From Isoetes taiwanensis (taxonomy: Eukaryota > Streptophyta > Lycopodiopsida > Isoetales > Isoetaceae), in the NCBI GenBank assembly GCA_021234155.1, contig JAJEKV010000002.1:1022164-1086163 (forward strand): 64,000 nt of DNA. The letters run 5' to 3'. Within the stretch, counting starts at the first letter, position 1. Each line of letters begins with the position of its first letter. Below, one piece after another: positions 1-10,830 of the stretch. A program made the translations under genes and the position numbers. The notes under the pieces were generated by a model. It did no database searches and had not been told where the DNA came from. It saw only the letters and a program-made list of their open reading frames with translations.

Positions 1-1621
1 ATATAACGCCATAAATACGATATTCTCGGACCTGTCACCATACAAGTCTACCTAGGTAGCCTTGTATGCCCCGGATAAGTGGCAGGGTGCACATCTAAGT
101 TAATTGTTTAACTTAGATAACCTTTAGGATAAGGCCCATTTCCACATGGCCTTATCCTATTGGGCAACCGCCACACACCTCATCTTAGTGGTGCCAATGT
201 GGCATCCCACGCGGACCCACACCTATATGAGCTCTAACCCTAACCCTAGACCCTTTTCATGAACTAGCACCGAACTCTCATCCACGCAAGTTCAAACCCC
301 CGTTTCGAAAGCACCGTCATTATAGCCTAGCCCGGAGCAAAGAGCCCCCGGAAGGTGTGTATGATCGTAGAGGGAGTAAGCCTTCAACCACGCCTAGGAG
401 CATGGAGACGCCAGGGAATGGGAGGAAGCGCTTCGAGGAGGTAGGTTGAGTAGAGTTCATGTTAGTTCATCTGGAAGTTAGCACTCCAGATGGGTTAGTG
501 ATTCGTATCTAGAGTAGAGCCACCCTAGATCCTTCGTTGAACATCTTGAACCCTAATCAAGGAACCCTAACTGTTAGTTAGCTATGTATGATTAGGTTAA
601 GATGTTCATATGATGTTGATGTTGATCATGATGTGATGTATGTGATATTGGTTGATCATGTTGCTCCTCTTGTATTGGGAAGGGGGGTAGAGACCTAGGG
701 CCATATGTAGTATGCTCCTAGTGTAGATCCCTTAGTTCCTATTAGTATGCGGCCTGTGCATAGGAACCCACCGGGAAGCTATGATGTGACTCAGCACTCC
801 ACTGCGGGCTAGAGGCAAGATGGAGGGTGGATCCCCCCCGAAAGTGGGGGCTTGGGGATCCCATAGTGGGCTAGGCTTATGGTGGGTCACTTAGGTGGGC
901 CGAGCATGGGTCCGACACCTCCCCGGGGCAATGGTGTTGCCCCGCCTCTCAAGAGTTGCAAGTGTCGGCTTGGCTCTTGTTTTGGGGGTTCAATCGGTGC
1001 AGAATCGCGTGTGTCGTCACGATTCTCTAGTCGCCCGCGGAGCCTCTAGACCCGGGAAGGGGAGATGCAACCCTTCCTACCTCATCGGACCGGGGAGATG
1101 CAACACGAGTAGTCCCGATGGGTGATGCCATGGGATTGCATATCCTAAGGTTAGAGTCATGCCACAGCTTGGTCTAGCCCATCTGCAAAGTATGCACAGG
1201 AGGGGCGGATGGAGTGGTCAACCCTAGTCATTGTCTTATGCCAGCCCCGCCATTGTTATGACTCGGTCTGCTCTATCTTGAGGCTTAGCCAGTCAGTCGA
1301 CTACCCTATGTGTCAGAGCCACGGGTAGGAGCTCTCATGTTTTATGGTATATGATTATGTTCCTTGCATCTATGGATATGCGGTTGAGCTACCCTCGAGG
1401 TAGTATATTGTATTGTATTGCTAGTTCTGACGTGTTTATGCTTCCGCTGTGATAGGAGCCCATAGGGGAAGGGCGCGCAAGACACCTTCGTGTCCCCTTC
1501 CTGCACTACGGAGGTTCCAGAGTGCGGGATAGACGGAGGGCATGTGCGGTTGTTGAGCCGGACGGGGGATTTCCTGCCGAGTGTACGGCCGGGCGCCGTA
1601 TGTTTAACAGGGAGCGTCACA
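1..1621 (+). repeat. LTR of a Ty3/gypsy-like family, plus orientation, left tip outside window
   Basis: This stretch matches 49519-50795 in the same orientation and the LTRs at 35585-37198, 46701-48316 and 50796-52474 in reverse orientation. Shared landmarks include the segment around 665-780 (matching 50150-50270) and the segment around 1080-1290 (matching 50570-50790). It ends in GAGCGTCACA, matching the TGTGACG...CGTCACA termini of the family. The first roughly 20 bases of the LTR lie before the window. No primer-binding site follows base 1621, so it is either a solo LTR or the right-hand LTR of an element to the left. Open frames within it are not credible genes. Confidence 0.75.
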
Positions 1622-1823
1622 GGCTTGTTGTTCGAATTTGACCTCCACTTTTTATGCCAACAGTCCCTATACTGTTGTGCATAAGTGGTACCTTTTCTTG
1701 CTATCAGCTCCCAATAAGACACAAACATCTTTTCGTAATGGGTAAGAATAGGGTCTTGCTCAGGGTCCTCTTCAGCAAAGGCCATCCATGCAGCCCTGGT
1801 CTGATGAGCGAGAGCATTCCTTT
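1622..1823 (-). pseudogene. Coding scrap of an unrecognised protein, squeezed between two mobile elements
   Basis: On the minus strand an uninterrupted frame runs from the CACTA terminus (1823) to the LTR end (1622). The composition is protein-like: an acidic stretch followed by aromatic and basic residues (YEKMFVSYWELIARKG, then RDCWHKKWRS). I do not recognise the family. The frame continues into both flanking repeats, where it stops looking like protein. This suggests that only this 200-bp piece is ancient coding sequence and that both neighbours are later insertions. It has the same strand as the fragments at 35327-35550 and 48346-49515 and may be a distal exon of the same gene. Confidence 0.4.
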
Positions 1824-2160
1824 CACTACAAGAGAAAAGCTCTTTAACGTCAAAAAAATATGACTTAGAATCTAAAAAAGTACCATATGATGCTAATAAC
1901 GCTATTGAGGGCACAATGACACTATCACTGACGAAAATTGTAGCACCCATAGCACCATGCATAGTACCAAAATTAATGTCAATAATTATATCAGTATTCT
2001 CAAATGACACTATATTTGTTGTTAATACCATCAGAGGTAATACCATGTCTTACATTACTCTTACTATCAATATTATGATAGTTATAGTAATGACCATACA
2101 AATGCTATTACTTATAGCAATTACAATAAAGTCGTATTTAATTAAAGTGGGTCAAATCTC
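1824..2160 (+). repeat. Left arm with irregular TGATACTA-type subterminal repeats
   Basis: The arm begins at the CACTA-like terminus and contains many short variants of a TGATAC/GGTATCA word. It ends with an AATTAAAGTGGG block near 2137-2150. The same block occurs inverted at about 17566-17578, and diverged versions occur at about 22648 and 35029. CACTA elements characteristically carry subterminal repeats that bind the accessory transposase protein. Apparent frames on both strands here are repeat-driven, not genes. Confidence 0.45.
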
Positions 2161-2204
2161 AAAATTTGGGACTCAGACTGAAAATGGGACTCATACTAAA
2201 GAGA

Positions 2205-2535
2205 ATTCAAACTGAGGGGGAGGGAGAGGGGACGCACCTCGATAAGGAGAAGGGTAGGAGGAGAAGGAGGGAGGGGCCACAGATTGAAGAGGGGAAAGGG
2301 CTAAGTTGAAAGAAGAGGCGACAGGGGCATGGAGGGGAGAGGAGAGAAAAGGGCAAAGGAGGATGGGAGGGGATACGCTGGAAGAAGGGGGAGGGAAGGG
2401 GGGGAGGGAGAGCAAGGGGAGGGGAGGGAAGTGGCAAGGAAGGGGATAAGTTGGAAGAAGGGGATGGGGAGGAGGGTAGAGAAGAGCAAAGGGGCAAAGG
2501 AGGAGAGGGAGGGGCAAAGGGGGCAAGAGTCTCCC
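2205..2535 (+). repeat. Purine-rich (GGA/GAA) tract
   Basis: About 330 bases of plus strand are overwhelmingly G and A (runs such as GGGGAGAGG and GAAGGAGG), interrupted by few pyrimidines. Such tracts are polypurine-polypyrimidine low complexity and can form triplex DNA. Open frames on either strand here (poly-Pro/Leu/Ser or Gly/Glu/Lys proteins) are composition artefacts. Confidence 0.8.
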
Positions 2536-2565
2536 CCACCCCCTTCAAAATAATAATAATAATAT

Positions 2566-2612
2566 TAACAAGAAATTTATCGCGGCGGCCTCGCGAACAT
2601 TTCTCTTTTCTT
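2566..2612. repeat. GC-rich imperfect palindrome, copy 1
   Basis: An AT-flanked core (ATCGCGGCGGCC ... CGCGAACATTT) matches 6503-6556 almost word for word, except that the central GGCCGC present there is missing here. The outer bases AGAAATTTA and ACATTTCTCT are themselves nearly inverted. The two copies sit 3.9 kb apart in direct orientation. Confidence 0.6.
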
Positions 2613-5600
2613 ACTTGCTCCGGCACAGTAAGAGAAGCCACTGTAAGAAAAAACTATGGTACATTGAATAGGACTGCTTGAACAACTCCGCCATGGCCAG
2701 GCAGTCGGCTATGAACTGCTGGAAGATTGTCGCCATAGCCACGTCGCCCTGCCCTGCCGCACAAAATTGCAACAAACCCTACCTGCCAAAGAAACAAACC
2801 CGAATCGTGCTCCACAATAAGAAACCCTGCCCGTAAAAGAAAACCAAGACCATAAAATTCCCAAACCCCATATGCTGACATCAGCATTCTACGAATTTCA
2901 CATTAACAATAGCCCTCCAACCTTACTAAATCTTATGTAATAAACTACCCTTGCAACATCTTGGGAACTTACTCACAATAAGCTAAGGTTATTTGTTGAA
3001 CAATCTTCAGGATTGTTATATTTTCAATAATCTCAACTATTAAAGGTTAACTAAATGAACATTTCTTAAAATGAAAGGTTTGTTCTTTCCTCATGACACT
3101 GATAACCCAATTGCTTTGAAAAAATAAATTCATGCATTTGCTAAAATATTGGCATTTATTCATAATAGTAACAGTGTGCTTTTACCTCAGATAAGTCGAA
3201 CTCAATGTCTCCTTTCACAAACTGGATAAGGTTGGCTGTTGAACAATCTATGGATTGTTATACTTTCCATCATTTTGATTGCAAGTTCAAATCATTCAAA
3301 GGTCATCCAAAGGACCACAAGAAATGTTTATTATGTTGTTTAGATTCCCTCATGTTCTTTGAGTTGACGTGAGGGCGTGAGTAAAGACTGCCTCAATGGA
3401 TCCGCTTGACTTTATAATCAATAGGTTTAATTACGTGATTCATCAAAATCTTTTCAACATTCTAGTACATTTGATTGTTCTAGCTAGCTCAACATCAGTT
3501 GCTCGTCGTATTAACAAAAGTGAGAGTATCATTGCGATGAGAAAAAATGTGAATTAGAGCTATGATTATGTGGAATGCTCAATTTCAATCCTCCAAACTG
3601 GGCAATTGCCTATCATTTTGTAAAACTCACAGTTAACTTCATTATCTTGAGTTGCAGTTTGCAAAAGTTGAATGATGCCTATGCTTGTGGAAAATGTCTA
3701 ATTAACCTAGTTGTTCAGTTATGACAGCAGCTAGATGTCTGGTTTATACAAAATCATTACATTATGGAGAAGTTCTGGACTCGCGCAATTTGTACAAAAT
3801 AGAATCATGCTGGCTTCCATCACCAATCACCACTCTGCATGACAGATCTAAAAACAGAGCCCAAATTCCAAAAGCGTTTCAAATGGCTCATTTCTTAAGT
3901 ACCTGGCAGACAATTCCATGCAAGAGAACATCGAATCTCCACTTTAGATTATGTGTCTGTGCAGAGCTAAAAATCTACTATACTAGTTTTGGAAGTTCAC
4001 AAGCTGCTAGGAGTAAACTTGCCTAACCTATCAAATCAAAGCAAGCTTCAATTTTTTTTTGCTGGAAAAGACTAAAGGTAGCTAGGAAGCCACATAGTAC
4101 CCGAAAACTGAAAGAACCCAGAATGGCTTAAAAACTTGCCTTTGCAGAGGGGCAGTACAAATACTGTTAGAATACCAACACTGGTAATATTACTGTGACA
4201 AAGATTCAAACTCTATGTATTTAATATTACTGCTTTGAGGGTATTTATGTATTTGAATGCTGCCACTTTGCATCAGCAAAATATGCAAGTGCTTTGCGAG
4301 CTTGAGCGCTTTACCATAGCTCTGGAAAAGTAATATGAGTTGCTCCTGTGTGCAACTAGTCATTGGTCAACAATATCATACATAAGGCAGTTGTTTCTCT
4401 TTGCAAAGGCTTTCATTTCCTACAGGTAGCGCAAATGCATAAACGCATCCAACATCTTGTTAAAAGTTACAGTAATCCACAATGGGCCTCATAAATAAGA
4501 AACGAGTACATCCAAACCAAGCCTATTGAACTTTCCCAGTATGGAATCAACTTCATCTACCTTTTTCCAAAAACTATGCAAAAAATTAGGTTTAATAATA
4601 AAGTTCAACTGGATAAACAATAGACATGTGGGTGCATTTGCATGCACAATGGGCTGATCACATTGTAGCACAAAGAGGGCTTCAAAAGGCAACGGCCATA
4701 AACTTCATATCTAGCAAACTTTCAGAAAGAAGGTAACAGAAAAACAAATGGAAAGCAAACTAACTATATGAATATCAAGAACACACAAGACTCATTTGGA
4801 GCAAGTACTGCATCCCATTATTCCATGGGATTTCATTAAATATCTCTGCGTCCAACTACCAGATTTCCTGACCCACCCTTGCAATTGCAGTCAACATGTT
4901 ATTAATGTTTCCAAGATGGCACATGTTACCTTTATTCATATAAAAAAGGGATAAAGTCAAGTATATTTTGACTTCACTGTGACTAGTTTAAAAAAAAAAA
5001 GTTCTCATCAACAAAATAACACTTACCTTTTGCAGCAAAAGTCATAAGATGTTGCTGGGCCTCGCAAGCACATATGTCCAAAAGCTGCCGCATTTTGCAA
5101 AGACCCAACTCATTCTGGGTGTTCGAGGACTACCAAACCAATGTCTTACGTCAGTTGTGGGAGCACTGACCGTTATCATTATGGAACCAATTGATGCTTT
5201 CAGAAATAAGGATATTTCTATGTAACTGCAGAAATAAAGAGACCACCCGTTATTGACAAAGAAAATCTCTATGAAAGGTAATAGACTGACACAACATAAT
5301 GCACCAGACATTGGGCTCAAATGCAAAAACCTCACCTTTTCCCCAATTCTCATCTTTTGCTAACTTGACTACATCTTTTGCATGTGATGCGATACTCAAA
5401 CCCAGCAATCACCATAAGACTAGAGCATCTGAAGCATATGTCCAAGTCCAGCAGATACTGTACCTAATCTTCAGATATAAAAGGCTCTGCCAGTTGTAAA
5501 GCCTTGGCATCGCAATCACAAGCAAAATATAGCATGTTTTGCATATATACAGCCTGTTTTGTATCTTACATGTCGTAGAAGGTGTTTTTGCATCTTACAT

Positions 5601-5750
5601 ATTCTACTGGTAATCAGAGAGTTTCCAAAGGAGGCAGAATCCAAATGCTCCAAGTGGCAGGCAGAAAAAAACTGACAGAATATACATTGATGAAGATGTA
5701 GAAAAAGGGAAGAAAAAACATAAGTGGACTATTATGGTGCATGCAGAAAA
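2613..5750. other. No recognisable gene; contains a diverged internal duplication
   Basis: This is AT-rich sequence with only short open frames and no recognisable domain. Two diverged copies of a unit are visible: around 2985-3060 and around 3228-3300, each holding a small hairpin built on AACAATC...GATTGTT (near 3000-3020 and 3244-3262). A further possible coding scrap on the minus strand at 5042-5150 could not be assigned. Confidence 0.5.
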
Positions 5751-6068
5751 TCCGACCCTACAGAATCTGAGCTTGAAGCATCCGGTGGCGACCTTCCAGC
5801 ACTTTGCACAGCAAAAAGTTCCTTAAAAGGCAAGGGCCAAAAAACCACAATAGGAAGCTGCGACCTGCTTCAAAAAAGGTTGGACGCCATAGCCAAAGAG
5901 ATGCAGCACAAAAAACACGAAATTTTTTGTTGCCTGACTTATGGCGGCGGCCGCCTACCATCAATGGCCTCCATCGGAGCATTGGCGACAGGCAAGAGGA
6001 GTTGTTGGGCTTGGCAATTAAATGCGACCAGTGTTCCAATGAATCTAGTGTCGACTCCGATTCCCGGG

Positions 6069-6242
6069 CGTGGTATTTATCAACCACCGTCATGTTTGAA
6101 CCAAAAAAAATACACGAGGTTTTTGTGGACTTAACCAATTTTTGAGTGAGTGTCATGTTAAAACCACATTGAGAGAAAAAATACACGGAGTTTTTTTAGG
6201 TTCACGTTGGTTCAAACATGACGGTGGTTGATAAATACCACG
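6069..6242. mobile_element. MITE-like element with perfect 35-bp terminal inverted repeats
   Basis: Bases 6069-6103 and 6208-6242 are exact inverted complements (outermost bases CGTGGTATTTATC / GATAAATACCACG, innermost TTTGAACCA / TGGTTCAAA). They enclose 104 bp that contain two further related A-rich/TACACGAGG-like segments in direct order. The size and structure fit a miniature inverted-repeat element or a foldback. I see no convincing target duplication, so the superfamily is unknown. Confidence 0.65.
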
Positions 6243-6300
6243 ATTGACTCCGGTTGCCTATGGCATCGGTTCCACTTGCTTGCCTTTCAAGCAACATGCG

Positions 6301-6380
6301 CTCAGGAATCCGTCGGTTGCTTCGAACAAAAGCTTCTTAACTCAGGAATCCGTCGGTTGCTTCGATCAAAAGCTTCTTAA
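6301..6380. repeat. Tandem duplication, 2 x 40 bp
   Basis: The 40-base unit starting CTCAGGAATCCGTCGG is repeated immediately with a single A/T difference (6301-6340, 6341-6380). Confidence 0.9.
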
Positions 6381-6502
6381 CTCAAATCGAACACCTTGCA
6401 AAATCGACGGCCACGATAAGTGCCCTGGTGACACGAATATAATATTCGTCCAAAGAATTTTTCTATAGCATTTATATATGTTTAGATAATATAAATAAAT
6501 AA

Positions 6503-6556
6503 ATACAAGAAATTTATCGCGGCGGCCAAGGCCGCCGCGAACATTTCTCTTCCCAA
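6503..6556. repeat. GC-rich palindrome, copy 2 (perfect core)
   Basis: The core CGCGGCGGCC-AA-GGCCGCCGCG is a perfect 10-bp-arm palindrome. It is extended by inverted but imperfect AT flanks (AAGAAATTTAT and ACATTTCTCTT). It matches the copy at 2566-2612, and a looser relative occurs at 26335-26371. Confidence 0.7.
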
Positions 6557-7154
6557 CCGGCTCACTTCTTGGTTTGACGGCATGTGTGGACATTTGAACT
6601 TTGTTTTAATTTAAGTTCCGAATTCAAGAGCTGCTCGGGAAGTTATAGGAAATAATTTCAGAGCAGAAATGGTAGATTCGTCTTTGGAGTGTGAAGAGCA
6701 AATTGATTAAGAGGATGCAATTTCGCATCCGGTTGGTGCTTCTAAACCGGAAAGCTGCCCCATTCCAAAGCAGGAATCTGCTCATTGTTGCTGCTCCACA
6801 TAACATCCTCATCGACGTATTCTAATGTAAGGTCTGGAAGCAGCCAACCAAAAACCAATACGATTCGAATCTAGAATACACAAGACGAAAATATATAATT
6901 TCCTGACAGTATATCGTATCTTAGGTGAGATTTTTAATTTTGTACACACATTCAAGAGCATTTTTTGTGTCGGATTTTTTTTGAGGGAGCGTGTTCGTTT
7001 TTTTTTTATCGGATTTTTCTTGGGTGAGCGTGTACTGACGCCTGAGCCTGAGATCTTACATTCATCTCGTTTAGGTTTAACCTAAATTCATACGATTCAT
7101 TTTTTTGCTCTCTGCTCTCTTTAGCGTTTTCATCTTCAGTTGAGGTTTTGCACA

Positions 7155-8193
7155 ATGGGGATTTGTTTGTCGGTTTTCAAGAATTGGCCTTCATGGTCTA
7201 ACGAGTTAGTGGTCCGCGGCCGGACTTTAGAGGATCAACTAACTTAGTTAAATTTCAAGAGTCGTCTGCACAACAAAACCAGGAACCTGAGGCTAGAATT
7301 CCTGAACTAGCTTCTCAACTGCAGATGTTATAAAGAGAGATCACAGCGAGGAGCAGAAGCTACAAAAAGCTCTGGAAGAGGATTTTCAGAATGTAGAAAC
7401 TCAAATAGCCTAAGAAACTTCGAAACAGAATGAACGAGATTGAAGCTGCAAACGCCGCCACGCACAATCCTGGAAACCCTGATTCCGATTCATCTGCCAC
7501 TCCTACACTGTTCTCAACACCATGAATACTCGGCTAAGAGAGGCTGCAATATCCTTTGCAAAGGTTTTTGAACCCCATGTTGAATCCTGGCAATATCCTC
7601 ATACATTTGCTAAGAGAAGGCACAGGCACTTTGCTATCGCATCCTCAGTCTGCAGAGTATTATTCACCGGATTTGAAACTGTGGACTTTGGCAGGATACT
7701 GTACTGTGATTATGGATCCACCACAGCTGAGAAAACAGGCTTTTAAAACGTATGAGCTATTCCGAGAGGCCAAAGAGCAGAATATGTTGAAATATGATTT
7801 TTCATTTTCCAGGTTTTGCCAAATCAAAGGGGCAGATCTTTGCCGCGAAGCCGCAATTGGATATGAGTTGCATGAAGCAGTTACAGAATCATTTTTGAAG
7901 TTGGCAAAATAAATCTGGTTGATCCACAAAGTTGCGTGTAGTTTTCATCCCAGCCCTGCTACTGTGCTTCGGTTCAGTGATGGCGCCCCATTTGATGCTC
8001 GATATATGGAAAGTGTTAGCGTGGACGAAGAGGATGGATTTAAAACAGAGCCAGTGGTCGGATTTATAGTGATACCTGGATTTCGTGTTCGAGATCAAAC
8101 TTTCAAAAGCTATGTCTACCCAATGCGGCAATCCTTTTGCGCACAGCCAGATCGCTGCATATTGCGAATAAATTTCTGATGGAATGGTTCGAT
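7155..8193 (+). pseudogene. GIL1/IRKI-like (DUF641 family) pseudogene
   Basis: The conserved C-terminal half of the plant GIL1/IRK-interacting-protein family is recognisable. Frame 1 from 7522 gives RLREAAISFAKVFEPHVES and then AKRRHRHFAIASSVCRVLF. A second frame (7750-8150) gives FLKLAK, a stop, IWLIHKVACSF, then FSDGAPFDARYMESV and VVGFIVIPGFRV. The family acts in phytochrome-dependent gravitropism or receptor-kinase interaction in land plants. Upstream (about 7260-7500) is a coiled-coil-like Glu/Gln/Lys-rich stretch with stops. A frameshift lies between about 7690 and 7750, and an in-frame TAA at 7910-7912 falls where LAK-S-IW is expected. No introns are visible, so it could be a retrocopy or a decayed intron-poor gene. 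It is not functional. Confidence 0.75.
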
Positions 8194-8640
8194 CCAAATG
8201 CTCGTCCTTTGCCGGCCGGATTGAGGCTATGTTCGCATTCGCAGTGCAGAAGGCCCGAGACCAGAAAACACGAATTTAGACGCCATGCACCGCCATAGCT
8301 AGACACGTTATCAGAATCGGACGGAGAGGATTGTCCAGCAAAAACGTGGCAATAAAGCAGAGAAATAGATTGCGGCCCAGAAACTTTTCAAGGGAACAAA
8401 AAAGAAAAAAGGAAAATTACAATATGAATTACATAGGTAGAGAAAAATAAATAAATTACAGATTAATTAATTAGAGGACATATAAGTTAATATAATTATT
8501 TTGTCAATGTAATTAAATAGACAAATTAGAGAAACATAATTAATTAATTTAGCCTAGACATTAATTTAGCCTATACCATTTCTCGCCTCGCAAGGCGAAA
8601 ATGTGCAGGGGACTGAAGCCAGGCTGAAGCCAGGCTCCAT

Positions 8641-9003
8641 TGCCATCGCCATCTGTGGTATGGTGTGTGGATACCATGGCAAAGAGGGAATCTCCCGGGG
8701 GAATTTTGAGGTACGACAGTGTGCTTGAAACTCTGCCTTAGTATTGTTTCCTGCAATGCCACCAAGTACAAGCAACGGCGAGGTAACTAGCATCCAGATG
8801 AGAGTGATTACAGCAATGGTTCCAAATGGAAGGGCAGCTGTTGAATTGTAAACTATTGCAACTGTGTTCAAGAAAGCAAATGTCAAGAACAAGGGTCCGC
8901 AAAACAGGACACCTGTCAGAAGAATGTTCCGGACCTGCGAATGGATAGAACAGAACAGAACAGTTAAAAGTTCCACAATCAAGACACAGAACTCCAGCTT
9001 ACC
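8641..9003 (-). pseudogene. TM9SF (nonaspanin/EMP70) gene fragment with intact splice sites
   Basis: Minus-strand 8934-8641 encodes a stretch of the transmembrane-9 superfamily: LFCGPLFLTFAFLNTVA, then STAALPFGTI, VTSPLLVLGGIAG, AEFQAHCRTSKFPREIPSLP and IPQMAMA. Homology stops abruptly after IPQMAMA (8641), where the family continues into the next membrane helices. A GT-AG intron (8935-9002, 68 nt, acceptor CATTCGCAG) joins it to an upstream end AAAAACTGG at 9003, and splicing preserves the frame. TM9SF proteins are Golgi/endosomal membrane proteins of about 600 residues with nine helices. Only about 100 residues remain here, so this is a captured or truncated gene piece. Confidence 0.8.
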
Positions 9004-10560
9004 CAGTTTTTTGCAGCAGCAGCAGCGGCCGACGAAAATCCCCTGTTTGTGCTTCTGTGTTTCTACTTATGTTTGTGCTTCCGGCAGAGCTAGGATGCGA
9101 AACAAGGCGGGGCCAAAATATGGGCCTCCTTCTCTTCCTTGCTTCCTTCATGCCTCCTTCTCTTCCCGCAGGATCTGTCCAGCTCAGACCTCCATATCTT
9201 CAGGATTATGCTGCTGTCGCCAGCTATGGAGAGCTTCTTTTGGGTTCTGATTCTGCATAGTTATCCCAGTTTTGGCTGAGGAAAACACATTCAAAAGATA
9301 GCGCGAATTCAGAGAAGGGGCTCCGCCATCGGAATAGAAGACGCGCTGGCTTTTGAGAACAGATAATCTCCTCATGCTTGCCAAAAATATGGGCACAGAA
9401 CTTCAAATTAGATGTAATCCGGCAGCCTCTACCTCCTCCCAGCATAAGAACGAGGAGAAGGTCCGGCTATTGGCGCTGACGTAGCGGCATCCCCCTGCCT
9501 CCTCCTTTTTATCGTCCTCTACCATGAATCCTCTGTTTTTCTTCTTGTATCCTCTGTTGTGTGCTCTTTGCTGCTTCAATCAGCTCCGAGCCTTTTGAGT
9601 CTCGACCAAATTCTATTTTTCAATTGCTACAAGTCATTCCACCAAGACCCATGAAGAATAAGATAAGCCAGAGTAGGGCAAATCGGCCAAGCCGAAATTG
9701 ATTTTTTTCAGAAGAACGAGCAAGCCAGGATGCGGCTTTTTTATGCAAATCGGTCTTGTGGCAGGTCAAAAGTGCTTGGCAGAGAATTTAAAAGCCTGTG
9801 AAGGATTGAATCAATGAAAATCGGGCCTGTGGCAAGCCGAATTTATCCGATTTGAGGAGAGTATGCATGTTAGGTTCAGAAGTGCTTGCAAATCCAAGAA
9901 GAATGGACGAATCTGCCGGATCCTTTTCATCTGCCTCCTTCTATCATCTGCCTCCTTCTTTCTGTCCTTTGCTCTGCATTTTTGGATCTCACTCTCCATA
10001 GCTGTGAAGCTTTTGGTTGCGGGTCAATTCCAGTGGGAGCGATGGCTACGGGAGCTTCTTCCGGAAAGAAAGAGTCCAAGTGGTACAAAGGATCTTCGTC
10101 TCAAAGGTATGTACCAAATTTTAAAATTCAAGCATGGGCGGAAAAAAAGGGCGGGGTATTAGGAAAAAAGGGGGTAAAATAATACATTGAAAAAGAAAGT
10201 GTAAAATAAATGCTAATAATATAGGATTATATTTTGACGTGTCCCCAATTTCTCTTTTTATTAGTGTGCTACTATGTTCACACGTTAAACATTATGTTGC
10301 CATGATGCACGTTTTCTAGGCATATATTCTTAAAAATTGCCTTAGTGATGATTTGATTCTGATCTATAGTATTATATCCCACAGAGACAATGCACCAATA
10401 TGTATATGGGGAATTACGGAAACTATAGGAAATCATGGATGCTAACATAACAAAGAGTATCGAAGGATTATTGAGGGAGTATAATGCTGATAAGATACAC
10501 CAAACAGATTTATAAACAGGGTAGGAAAACATCTCAGTCGACGTCGGGTTACATTGGGCA
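9004..10560. other. Unassigned stretch with one exon-like segment (10041-10107, +)
   Basis: No domain is recognised. On the plus strand at 10041 an ATG opens a 22-codon segment (MATGASSGKKESKWYKGSSS...) that ends in AAAG followed by GTATGT, a good plant 5' splice site. It is preceded by a pyrimidine-rich leader (9920-9970). It looks like a captured first exon with its 5' UTR. The rest, including CT-rich short repeats near 9925-9965, shows nothing else supportable. Confidence 0.3.
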
Positions 10561-10565
10561 ATATA

Positions 10566-10607
10566 ACAGAACAGAATAGAATAGAATAGAATAGAATAGA
10601 ATAGAAC
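10566..10607. repeat. (GAATA)n microsatellite
   Basis: About seven near-perfect GAATA/GAACA units lie immediately upstream of the LINE region. The complementary (ATTCT)n repeat closes the LINE at 16215-16252. Confidence 0.85.
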
Positions 10608-10830
10608 AGAAAAGATAACTTAGAGAAAATGGACCATATTGCGAGAGATATTGACTCAGAACGAAACGGGTGGCGAACACGTCAAAACCAAGGGAAACAC
10701 AAGATGAGGGGCGACAGATAAGTGACAGATAGGCAGGGACAAGGATAATATGAATTGCAGAACGAGCCTCTTAGGGTACAATTAAGGCGGGACCGTTTGA
10801 AAGTACACAAAGAGAACAAAAAGAAATACA

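Noticed and set aside
233..250. CTAACCCTAACCCTAG and TTTAGGG-like words (also near 36915 and 48036)
   Set aside because: Only two or three units, located inside LTRs and repeated with them. Not telomeric DNA.
1342..2046. 234-codon minus-strand frame
   Set aside because: It spans a CACTA arm, a 200-bp coding scrap and an LTR. Only the middle part looks coding.
2191..2681. Overlapping open frames up to 144 codons on both strands
   Set aside because: They are products of the purine-rich tract, with no domain and biased composition.
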